From the IMG/VR virus record IMGVR_UViG_3300046010_005374, positions 1-31,055 of that record: DNA of 31,055 bases; one strand, given 5' to 3'. How positions within the stretch are numbered: position 1 is the stretch's first letter; each line of letters starts with the position of its first letter. The position numbers and the translations under genes were made by a program. The notes under the pieces were generated by a model that was not told where the DNA came from, searched no databases, and saw only the letters and a program-made list of their open reading frames with translations. This document shows positions 6,163-13,551 of this stretch, piece after piece. Source of the stretch: a virus.

Positions 6163-8082
6163 ATGATTAAAGGCGATTCAGTCTTAGATTATGCCACGGC
6201 GTATATCAATGCAGGTTTCCAAGTTCACCCATGCTATCCACCAACGGATTCAGATCCAAAACGTGCCGGTAAAGTTCCACGTTTAGTTTCTTGGCAGAAG
6301 CAACATCTATCAATCGAGCAGTTTAAAGGCATCTATCGCCCTAATGATAATCTTGGTGTTGTCATGGGTAAGTCTAACGGGCTTGTCTGTGTTGATATAG
6401 ACCCAAGAAACGGGGGCAATCATTGGTATGAGCAAAACTTAGAGCGCCTTGGGAACCCTGTTATTGAAAAGACAGGCTCAGGCGGGCTTCATCTTTACTA
6501 CCGCTATCCACCAAACGCTGATTACCTACGCTCTAGGAATGGTTATGCGCCTGGTGTTGATATCCTTGCAGACGGTGGAAAACAGGTTGTAACAGCGCCT
6601 TCAATACACCCTTCAAGCAAGCCTTATGTTTTTGACGATGCTAGAAATTTACTTGATGCTCTACTTGATGCCGACATCTTACCTGATTGGCTTACTAGTG
6701 AACTAATCGCAGAGCCAACAATTCCTCAGCACGTTGATAGCCCTAAATCTGACCCTGATTCTTTTTACTTAGAGCAGGCAATAGAAGCTATCAAAAAGTT
6801 TGACCCTGCGATACAAGGCCATGCTGGCGATCAGCAAACTCTTAAGGCTGCCTCCCTTCTTAGGTCTTTTGGTTTAACAGAGCAAACAGCGTTTATAATT
6901 CTTAAGGATTACTACAACCCAAGGTGTCAGCCTCGATGGGACGATAAAGAATTACGCATTAAAGTTGCTAATGCTTACAAGTATGCAAAGGAGCCAGCGG
7001 GCTTAAAATTGCCTGAGAATCAATTCTCTGAAGTTACCCCTGCTAGTATGTCAATACCCTCTGAATCTCCTGCCGTTGCCCCGTCTAAGGCTCCTGTTAC
7101 CCTATCGCTGCAAGATTTCTTAGCAACTCCTTTTCACAAGAAAGAGCATTATATCGGTCCATTTGTAAAACAGGGGATTAGTTTGGTGTATGCTGCCACG
7201 GGTGTAGGTAAAACGCATTTTTGCATTGGGTTAGCGTTTGCTATTGCGTCAGGTTCTGATTTCCTACGCTGGAAGTGTGAGCAAAAAGCACGGGTGCTCT
7301 ACATCGATGGCGAGCTACCCGGACATTACCTTAAAAGCATGATAGAGCCGCTATATAACGCCACAGAGGATAAAAACATACACCTAGATATAATCACCCC
7401 AGATACCCAACACGAAGCTATGATGCCAAACCTTGGAACTCCTGAAGGGCAAGCGTCAATTCAAACAGCGATTGAAAATGCTGATGTTATATTTGTAGAT
7501 AATTTATCAACCCTTATCAGGTCAGGTAAAGAGAATGAAGCAGAATATTGGCTGCCTGTCCAGAGTTGGTTCTTGAAGCTTAGACGTATGGGTAAGAGCG
7601 TCATATTTGTCCACCACGCGGGTAAAGGAGAGGCGGGTAGCTTCAGGGGTACTTCTAAGATTACGGATGCTCTTGACCTATCTGTGCAGCTTAGAAGCCC
7701 TACAGGGCACAAGGCTGAAGATGGGTGTGTATTTGAGGTGAGGTTTCCAAAGTATCGGCACTTTCGTAAGGGGGATGCAACCGAGTTTCAAGCAACATAT
7801 GTTAACACAGATTTTGGCGCGCCTTATTGGACTTGCTCGGAACTTGAAGAGATAAATTCAAACAAGGTTATAGAATTACATAATGAGGGGCTTAAGCCAA
7901 AAGAGATTATGGAAGAAACCGGCTTATCAAAGAAAACCGTTTACAAGTGGCTCAAGCAACTTCCTCAAGAAGAGCCAAGTGATTATTCAAAAGCTATGAA
8001 AGCACTCAAAGCTAAAAAGCCAACAAAACCAACAAAGGCTTTAAAGAAAATTGACCCTAAAACTGATGATCTCGATTTTTAA
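6163..8082 (+). CDS. Prim-pol / RecA-like ATPase fusion, probable replication initiator
   Basis: 639 residues, two enzymes in one chain. Residues about 8-180 form a bifunctional primase-polymerase domain: LVCVDIDPRNGG with Asp78 and Asp80 as metal ligands, GSGGLHLYYRYP with His110, and GVDILADGGKQVV with Asp133. Residues about 315-545 are a RepA/RecA-type hexameric helicase ATPase: VYAATGVGKTHF (Walker A, Lys350, Thr351), VIFVDNLSTL (Walker B, Asp446) and SVIFVHHAGKGEAGSFRGTS. Residues about 562-600 are a helix-turn-helix (LKPKEIMEETGLSKKTVYKW), then a lysine-rich tail. It could synthesise primers, unwind DNA and bind a site with one protein, as in phage and plasmid primase-helicases. AAAAGG lies nine bases before the ATG. 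The iteron array starts eleven bases after its stop. Confidence 0.88.
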   Translation: MIKGDSVLDYATAYINAGFQVHPCYPPTDSDPKRAGKVPRLVSWQKQHLSIEQFKGIYRPNDNLGVVMGKSNGLVCVDIDPRNGGNHWYEQNLERLGNPVIEKTGSGGLHLYYRYPPNADYLRSRNGYAPGVDILADGGKQVVTAPSIHPSSKPYVFDDARNLLDALLDADILPDWLTSELIAEPTIPQHVDSPKSDPDSFYLEQAIEAIKKFDPAIQGHAGDQQTLKAASLLRSFGLTEQTAFIILKDYYNPRCQPRWDDKELRIKVANAYKYAKEPAGLKLPENQFSEVTPASMSIPSESPAVAPSKAPVTLSLQDFLATPFHKKEHYIGPFVKQGISLVYAATGVGKTHFCIGLAFAIASGSDFLRWKCEQKARVLYIDGELPGHYLKSMIEPLYNATEDKNIHLDIITPDTQHEAMMPNLGTPEGQASIQTAIENADVIFVDNLSTLIRSGKENEAEYWLPVQSWFLKLRRMGKSVIFVHHAGKGEAGSFRGTSKITDALDLSVQLRSPTGHKAEDGCVFEVRFPKYRHFRKGDATEFQATYVNTDFGAPYWTCSELEEINSNKVIELHNEGLKPKEIMEETGLSKKTVYKWLKQLPQEEPSDYSKAMKALKAKKPTKPTKALKKIDPKTDDLDF

Positions 8083-8092
8083 ATTTTTGCCC

Positions 8093-8139
8093 GTTTGTCA
8101 CCCCTCACCCTTATAAGATAAGGGTGACAGGTGACAAAC
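8093..8139. repeat. 22-bp near-perfect inverted repeat with 3-base loop
   Basis: The left arm 8093-8114 and right arm 8118-8139 pair at 20 of 22 positions around the loop AAG; the inner ten pairs (TCACCCTTAT / ATAAGGGTGA) are perfect. Each arm contains iteron-like sequence. No T-run follows on either strand, so a simple terminator is unlikely. It may be an extruded cruciform or a double binding site at the left edge of the array. Confidence 0.6.
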
Positions 8140-8325
8140 TAAGGGTTTTTGTCACCCCAGGGGTGACAAAGGGGTGACAGCAGCTTTCAACACGTTGATT
8201 TTATTAGAAAAGCTTGTCACCCCTGGGGTGACAAAGGGGTGAAAAAGTTGTCACCCCATGCTAAAAAAAAAGTAGCAAAAAATTACCGTTTGTCACCCCT
8301 ATTTTTTATGTTTTTTTGAGGTGAC
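8093..8325. repeat. Iteron array of GTCACCCC / GGGGTGAC
   Basis: Eight exact copies of one octamer. GTCACCCC starts at 8097, 8151, 8216, 8250 and 8292; the reverse complement GGGGTGAC starts at 8160, 8171 and 8225. Degenerate copies lie near 8122, 8130, 8236 and 8319. Most exact copies carry TT or TTT before GTCACCCC (or AA after GGGGTGAC). Two 29-base units, at 8149-8177 and 8214-8242, share the same arrangement (TTGTCACCCC, one variable base, GGGGTGACAA, A, GGGGTGA) and differ only at the central base, A or T. Spacing is irregular and orientation mixed, so this is a protein-binding array, not CRISPR. Confidence 0.75.
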
Positions 8326-8340
8326 ACATCCTCATTTTTT
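8317..8340 (+). terminator. Weak intrinsic terminator candidate
   Basis: TGAGG at 8317-8321 pairs with CCTCA at 8330-8334 around an eight-base loop, followed at once by six Ts (8335-8340). The stem is only five pairs, and it overlaps the last iteron-like copy, so it may instead be part of the origin. It would end transcripts reading on from the prim-pol gene. Confidence 0.3.
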
Positions 8341-8431
8341 AACGATGTGGATCACTAGTTTGTTAAATTAAATCTTGCTACATAATCAGAATTATATTAC
8401 TCTTAAGAGGTAGTACCTTATATCGTTGTTT

Positions 8432-8461
8432 CCCCTAGGCTTGTTTAGTTAGGGGTTTTTA
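8432..8461 (+). terminator. Intrinsic terminator upstream of the packaging genes
   Basis: CCCCTA at 8432-8437 pairs with TAGGGG at 8450-8455, extendable by a G-T pair, and is followed by five Ts and AT. This is a standard rho-independent structure for rightward transcription. It would separate the replication transcript from the late operon, implying that the late promoter lies after it (no clear one seen in 8462-8540) or that late transcription is antiterminated. Confidence 0.55.
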
Positions 8462-8540
8462 TACTAACGGGTAGGTAATTCTAAAAGCCCACCATAAGGC
8501 AGTACGGGGCTTTAAACGCATTCAGAGCAAATCGATTACA

Positions 8541-8840
8541 ATGGTATTTCAACCAGGTCAATCAGGTAACCCAGGCGGTCGCCAAAAGAAAGATACAACA
8601 ATCATCGATCTTGCACGTGCTGCAAGCCCAGAGGCCATTGCTAAAATAATAGAACTAGCCAAGAACTCCTCAGACCCTAAGATACAAATCCAGGCATGCC
8701 GTGAAATCCTAGACCGTGGCTACGGCAAAGCAGCCCAAGCCGTTGAACTATCAGGAGCAGAAGGTGAGCCGCTAAAAATCGGCATCACCTTCAACTTAAA
8801 AGACACTAAAAAACAACTACCACCTAGTGACACAGATTGA
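8541..8840 (+). CDS. DUF5681 protein, probable small terminase subunit
   Basis: 99 residues beginning FQPGQSGNPGGRQKKD, the signature of the DUF5681 family, followed by a helical segment (ASPEAIAKIIELAKNSSDPK, then ACREILDRGYGKAAQ). Members lie directly upstream of the terminase large subunit in many phages and are commonly taken as DNA-recognition (small terminase) subunits. Here the stop overlaps the TerL start by 14 bases. No clear ribosome site precedes the ATG at 8541. It is the first late gene, so the packaging site it recognises may be close, perhaps in the adjacent non-coding region. Confidence 0.8.
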   Translation: MVFQPGQSGNPGGRQKKDTTIIDLARAASPEAIAKIIELAKNSSDPKIQIQACREILDRGYGKAAQAVELSGAEGEPLKIGITFNLKDTKKQLPPSDTD

Positions 8841-10317
8841 CTTAAGCTTTGACCTGTATCCTAAGCAGATGCTGGCCTTAACCACATCGGCGCAGCTCAC
8901 ACTTTACGGAGGCGCGGCTGGTGGGGGCAAGTCACACTTAGCTAGAATTGCTGCTATTTACGCAGCGCTACAATACCCAGGATTACAGGTGTATTTGTTT
9001 CGTAGGCACTACAACGACCTAGTACTAAACCACATGAACGGGCCGACGGGCTTTCGTGAATTGTTGTTTGACTTAACGCAATCAGGAACCTGCAAGATTG
9101 TTGATGACCAGATACGGTTCTACAACGGACGCAATAAAACACTAGGCTCAACGATTCACCTCTGTCATTGCCAGTATGATTCTGATGTAGAAAAATACCG
9201 AGGGGCTGAAATCCATTACTTCATACCCGAAGAGACAACCCAATTCAGTGAAACGCAACTACGGTTCCTACTATCACGGGTTCGTATACCTGATACGCTT
9301 GGCATACCTGACAGCGAGCGCCACAAGTGGCCGCGTGTCTTAATGCCTACTAACCCAGGAGGGTTAAGCCACTCATTCATCAAGAACAGCTTTATCGATG
9401 GCAAAGAGGAACTAAAAATCTGGAGGCAACCAGAGATGGATGGCGGTAGAACTTGTATCTTTATACCTGCCAAGCTATCGGATAACCCATCAATTGACCC
9501 AGTTCAATACCGAATGGCTCTAATGGGACTAAAGCGCCCAGAGCTTATTGACGCTATGCTTAACGGCTCATGGGATATACCGCTTGGCGCGTTCTTCCCT
9601 GAAGCTGATGAGCGTATTCACCGCCTGCCAGTCTTTGAAATACCACAGCATTGGTTTAAGTTTCGCACTTACGACTGGGGATCAGGCGCTCCTTTCTGCG
9701 TTCAATGGTGGACAGTATCCGATGGAACACTACCGCACATTCCACGCGGTGCTTTAGTTTGTTACCGCGAATGGTATGGCTGCTCACCGATGGATACTAA
9801 AGTTGGGCTTGGCTTATCAAACTCACAAGTTGCAGAGGGAATAAAACAGCGTACTCCTGCAAATGAAATAATTTCAGCAACAATTACTGACTCCAAACCG
9901 TTTCAAGCAACGGGCATGACATCACGCGTTGATCTAGGCTCTACACCTGCAAAAGAATTTGCAAGCTATGGAGTTCCGCTCCAAAAAGGAGTTGTTAATC
10001 CAGGCTCTCGAGTACTTGGTTGGCAACAACTTCGCTCGCGACTAATAGATAAAATGATTTTTTTCCTTGACAACTGTCCTCATACGTGGCGTACTCTCAC
10101 AGAGATACAAGTTGATCCCAAAAATGTAGAGGACTGCGACTCGTCGATGGAAGATCACCCAGTTGATTGCGTTGGTCTAGCTGTTAAAGCGCAACCACTA
10201 ATCAAAGACCTTCCGAAGAAAAACGAGCCTAAGTTTATTAACGAAGCTAAGTTTGATGACGTCATTAATATGCACTTAAAGCTTAAACGGATGAGAGATA
10301 GTGGCGCAGGACGATAA
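8827..10317 (+). CDS. terL: Terminase large subunit
   Basis: 496 residues, the ATP-driven DNA-packaging motor and nuclease. ATPase: LYGGAAGGGKSHLA (Walker A, residues 27-39), the adenine-side QMLALTTSA region before it, and IHYFIPEETTQF (Walker B and catalytic Glu, residues 135-136), then LMPTNPGG (coupling motif). RNase H-like nuclease domain: RTYDWGSG (Asp283), ATITDSK (Asp355) and HPVDCVGLA (Asp447), the three metal-binding acids. Length and motifs are complete. It starts with GTG inside the end of the small-terminase gene. It docks on the portal encoded two genes downstream. Confidence 0.93.
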   Translation: MTQIDLSFDLYPKQMLALTTSAQLTLYGGAAGGGKSHLARIAAIYAALQYPGLQVYLFRRHYNDLVLNHMNGPTGFRELLFDLTQSGTCKIVDDQIRFYNGRNKTLGSTIHLCHCQYDSDVEKYRGAEIHYFIPEETTQFSETQLRFLLSRVRIPDTLGIPDSERHKWPRVLMPTNPGGLSHSFIKNSFIDGKEELKIWRQPEMDGGRTCIFIPAKLSDNPSIDPVQYRMALMGLKRPELIDAMLNGSWDIPLGAFFPEADERIHRLPVFEIPQHWFKFRTYDWGSGAPFCVQWWTVSDGTLPHIPRGALVCYREWYGCSPMDTKVGLGLSNSQVAEGIKQRTPANEIISATITDSKPFQATGMTSRVDLGSTPAKEFASYGVPLQKGVVNPGSRVLGWQQLRSRLIDKMIFFLDNCPHTWRTLTEIQVDPKNVEDCDSSMEDHPVDCVGLAVKAQPLIKDLPKKNEPKFINEAKFDDVINMHLKLKRMRDSGAGR

Positions 10318-10546
10318 CGAAGTAATAGAGCTAACGGAAGTAGTACAAGAAATGCAAGAAGCAGCAAAGGTTATTCCATTTCCCGGGAAGAATTACCTTC
10401 CACTCGCAGAAGCAGCAAGCTATATAAAATCATTTGTTCGTGCTGATATTCTAAAAATCCTATTCAATCTAAAAGAAGAAGCTAAGCAGCAACCAATCAC
10501 AGAAACAGAAATCGACAGGCTAATTGAGTATTATCAGATTCATTAA
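10301..10546 (+). CDS. Small hypothetical protein between TerL and portal, 81 aa
   Basis: Starts with GTG at 10301 inside the end of terL, and its stop overlaps the portal ATG by one base (TAATG). The N-terminal half is acidic, followed by KVIPFPGKNYLPLAEAASYI and a helical C-terminus (ITETEIDRLIEYYQIH). No recognised family. The exact gene packing argues that it is translated. A role in packaging or portal assembly is suggested only by position. Confidence 0.6.
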   Translation: MAQDDNEVIELTEVVQEMQEAAKVIPFPGKNYLPLAEAASYIKSFVRADILKILFNLKEEAKQQPITETEIDRLIEYYQIH

Positions 10547-13269
10547 TGGTAACAGAAATCACACCACCAGCCACCGATAAGGAAATACTAGCAAGAGCCA
10601 GAGATGAAGAGGCGTGGAAAACGCAGCAAGAAAAAGACGCAAGAGAACAGGCGTCTAAGGTTCGGTACATACTATCCCAGATTAAATCATCAAAGAAAGA
10701 AGCCGAGCCTTGGCTTGGTGAGGTACGTTCTGCATGGCGTGAGTTCCAATCGGAAAACACAGATGGTAAATACCGTATGCAGAAGTTCTGGCAGTGCAAT
10801 ACCTATAACAGGTATTGGGCTGATACGATGACTATCCTTCCTACACTTTACTGCAATACTCCAAAGACAGTAGCGCGTAGAAGATTCGATAAAGATCCAG
10901 TAGCAAAAACAGCATCAATTGTTATCGAGCGTCTTGCCACTTACTTAATTGATGCACAACCATTTAACCGCAATCTAGTTGCAACTGCTCTTGAGTTTTT
11001 AAACTCTGCAAGAGCAACGGGGCGTGTCTACTATTGCCACGACATTGTAACCCAAAAGCAAAGAGTCTACGTTGAGGAAATAATACCCGAAGCACCACTT
11101 CCTGACATTGATCCAGCGATGGTGGAGGAAGGAGCAGAACCGATGCCACCTCCTCCACCTCCTCAACCTATTTATGTCGATGAGCAAGGAAACGAAGCAC
11201 CACCCGATGCGATAATCACGCAAGACGATGCTGGGATGCTCTACTATGAAACAGAGCAAGACGAAGAGATTGTAAATCCTCGCGTGTTTTTTAAGCCTCT
11301 ACACTTTGACCAGATGCTAATCTCAACGGGAGCTAGAGACATAACAGACATTTGGTTTATTGCTTATCAAATCACAATTACTAGAAAGCAGGCGTTTGAA
11401 CTATTCGGGGATATAATCAAAAAGGTCGATGAGTCAGTTGCCGATGACCGTGACCCCGATGTACTAGACAGCAACCAAGAAGATACCAACTCAAAGCACC
11501 TATTCACCTACTGGGAATTCTGGGATAAATCAAAGAAAAAGATTTATTTTGTACACGAGAACTATCCCGATGACTTTCTCAAAGAAGAGGACGACATCTA
11601 TGGGTTGGTAAATTTCTTTCCTTCGCCTGACCCGTTAATGACTAACGAGCGTTACGATAACTGCTATCCAACGCCTGACTACACAATGACCAGGGATGGC
11701 TACGAGCAGCTGCATATCCTAGCCAAACGAATCAACCGAGTAACCAGAGCCATTAAGGGTGTATTGATTTATTCCGGTGACGTTGAAGCGCTTGATGCAT
11801 TGTTTACCGACCTAACTGACAATGAAGGAGTAGCCGTTGCAGGCTTTAAAGACTTAATGGGACAAGGCGGTCTTGATGCACTTGTGCAACTTCCACCTTA
11901 CGAGCGCCTTGCAATGGTGCTTGATAAGCTAATGCAAGCCTTTAGCAACCAAGAAATGATTCTAGACAAGCTTCGTGGCATCTCTGATATTATCCGAGGA
12001 ACTTCTGACCCGATTACAAGCGCAGCTGCGGAGAAGATAAAAAAGCAGATGGCTACAAATCGTAACTCTATCCGACAAAAGGATATGGTTAGGTTTGTAA
12101 GAGACACTATCGAGATGATGTGTGACCTTGCCTTGAAGGTATTTCCAGAAGATTACATACGAAAGATTGTAGGCTTTACGCACTTAGACCCGGGCGACCA
12201 ACAACGGTTCCCTCAAGCATTAGAGCTATTGCAAGACGATACTTCAAGACTTGTAAGAATTGACATCGAGACTGACTCTATAACAGCGGTTGATGACGAA
12301 GAGGACAAACAAGCTGCAAACGAAATGATGACAGCAGTTAGTGGTTATGTTGCGCAAACAGTAGCAGCTATAGAACAGAATCCAACAGTAGCACCTATAA
12401 TGTTTAAGCTATTAGAAATCGCACTAAACAGCTTTAAGTTTGGCAAACACGCGCAAGACGAATTAAATGAACTATTCGGCACAGTGATGGAGAAGATTCA
12501 AAATCCACCCCCACCAGAACCACCAGCGCCCGATCCAAAACTATTACAGATTGAAAGTAACGAGCGTATCGCAATGGCTCAATTGCAATTTAAATCTCAA
12601 GAGTTCCAGGCAAATCTTGAGAAGCAATACGCAGAGCATCAAGCAAAACTCACTAACGATCAGAACGAACTGCAGCTTAAGATTGCAGCGCTTAACCAAG
12701 ATATTGCTAAGTCTCAACAAGAAGCAGCTGATAAGCAGCAAGAACTTCAAGTTAAGATTATGGAGATTCAATCAACGGCTACTAACGACCAGTCGAAGAT
12801 TCAATCCGATGCTTACTACTGGGAGCAAGAAAACCAAATCGAGATGGAGCGTAATCAAATTGCATTGCGCCATAATGAAACAATGGCAATGCTTGAAGCA
12901 TCAAAAGCAGAACTTAAGAAGCAAGTTGATGACACTAACCAAGCTCTTGAGACATTACGATTGCAGCTTGAAAAGCAACGCGATGATAAGATTGCAATGG
13001 AAAAGCTAATGGAAGAGCGCAGGCTAGAGCGCCAAGATATGCTTGAACATATGCAAACAGTTACTAGGCTTCAAGCCGAAACAAAGGCAGAAGTTATGGT
13101 ATCTGCAATGCAACAACAGCACGCACAAAAAACACAACAAGCCCCACAAATGCCAGCGATTAACATCACGATGCCAAAGCGCGGTAAGAAAGTAGGCAAG
13201 ATTACTACAGACAAATCGGGTAATCCGATGGTTGAGATCGAAGAGCAAGACGACGAAACGGACGATTAA
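10546..13269 (+). CDS. Portal protein with long C-terminal coiled coil
   Basis: 907 residues. The N-terminal two thirds matches the large podovirus portal type: WADTMTILPTLYCNTP near residue 95, a helical stem region, and IRGTSDPITSAAAEKIKKQM around residue 485. Twelve copies would form the head vertex channel that binds terminase. Unusual parts are a proline/acid-rich insert at about 180-225 (six consecutive prolines) and a proline hinge at about 653-663 leading into about 190 residues of Gln/Glu/Lys-rich helix (coiled coil) and a basic-then-acidic tail (PKRGKKVGKITTDKSGNPMV). The C-terminal helices may form a barrel or contact ejection proteins. Family identity rests on position after terL, size and these segments. 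Confidence 0.82.
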   Translation: MVTEITPPATDKEILARARDEEAWKTQQEKDAREQASKVRYILSQIKSSKKEAEPWLGEVRSAWREFQSENTDGKYRMQKFWQCNTYNRYWADTMTILPTLYCNTPKTVARRRFDKDPVAKTASIVIERLATYLIDAQPFNRNLVATALEFLNSARATGRVYYCHDIVTQKQRVYVEEIIPEAPLPDIDPAMVEEGAEPMPPPPPPQPIYVDEQGNEAPPDAIITQDDAGMLYYETEQDEEIVNPRVFFKPLHFDQMLISTGARDITDIWFIAYQITITRKQAFELFGDIIKKVDESVADDRDPDVLDSNQEDTNSKHLFTYWEFWDKSKKKIYFVHENYPDDFLKEEDDIYGLVNFFPSPDPLMTNERYDNCYPTPDYTMTRDGYEQLHILAKRINRVTRAIKGVLIYSGDVEALDALFTDLTDNEGVAVAGFKDLMGQGGLDALVQLPPYERLAMVLDKLMQAFSNQEMILDKLRGISDIIRGTSDPITSAAAEKIKKQMATNRNSIRQKDMVRFVRDTIEMMCDLALKVFPEDYIRKIVGFTHLDPGDQQRFPQALELLQDDTSRLVRIDIETDSITAVDDEEDKQAANEMMTAVSGYVAQTVAAIEQNPTVAPIMFKLLEIALNSFKFGKHAQDELNELFGTVMEKIQNPPPPEPPAPDPKLLQIESNERIAMAQLQFKSQEFQANLEKQYAEHQAKLTNDQNELQLKIAALNQDIAKSQQEAADKQQELQVKIMEIQSTATNDQSKIQSDAYYWEQENQIEMERNQIALRHNETMAMLEASKAELKKQVDDTNQALETLRLQLEKQRDDKIAMEKLMEERRLERQDMLEHMQTVTRLQAETKAEVMVSAMQQQHAQKTQQAPQMPAINITMPKRGKKVGKITTDKSGNPMVEIEEQDDETDD

Positions 13270-13272
13270 TAA

Positions 13273-13551
13273 ATGGCAACAACTGTAACCAACAGTTCGG
13301 CAACGTCAAACCCCGATTATGACGCCAAGACCACGTCTACTGTTGATGGGTTAGTGCAGCATGTTAACGTGGATAATATCGCAGGGATTAGTTTGCCCGA
13401 ATACGATTATTTTGCAGTTACGTACCCACTAACTACACAAGAAGTGTACGTATTTAAGACTGGTGGAGCTGGGGGAACTACGGTTGCGACTGTAACGCTT
13501 AACTATACTGATGCAACTAAAGAGTTTTTACTTAACGGTGCTAAAACTTAA
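13273..13551 (+). CDS. Small virion-type hypothetical protein, 92 aa
   Basis: Thr/Ala/Val-rich, beta-prone protein (MATTVTNSSATSNPDYDAKT ... TTVATVTLNYTDATKEFLL) lacking charged helices, membrane segments or a signal peptide. It starts three bases after the portal stop and ends directly against the next ATG, so it is translationally coupled to both. Composition resembles head or tail surface proteins. Function unknown. Confidence 0.6.
   Translation: MATTVTNSSATSNPDYDAKTTSTVDGLVQHVNVDNIAGISLPEYDYFAVTYPLTTQEVYVFKTGGAGGTTVATVTLNYTDATKEFLLNGAKT

Larger units (their letters stand above)
8083..8540. other. Non-coding region: candidate replication origin and control region
   Basis: 458 bases with no supportable gene on either strand. 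From left to right: the GTCACCCC iteron array (8093-8325); AT-rich DNA with A- and T-runs (about 8262-8345) of the type that melts at origins; a small hairpin followed by six Ts (8317-8340); weak promoter-like sequence (TTGTTA at 8360-8365, CATAAT at 8381-8386, spacing only 15); a short palindrome AGGTA-G-TACCT (8408-8418); an intrinsic terminator (8432-8461); and a 7-bp hairpin AAAGCCC/GGGCTTT (8484-8490, 8507-8513) in the leader of the small-terminase gene. Its place between the replication gene and the terminase genes suits an origin, or alternatively a packaging start site. Confidence 0.5.

Noticed and set aside
8093-8325. CRISPR array
   Set aside because: Repeats are only 8-12 bp, occur in both orientations and have irregular spacing with no spacer-sized inserts; no cas genes other than a Cas4-like phage nuclease.
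8481-8530. tRNA-like fold in the terminase leader
   Set aside because: Only one 7-bp stem pairs; no anticodon or T-arm pattern. No tRNA was recognised elsewhere.
12551-13009. 152-residue plus-strand frame inside the portal gene
   Set aside because: It is an alternate frame over the coiled-coil codons; the portal frame continues through with consistent composition and no frameshift.
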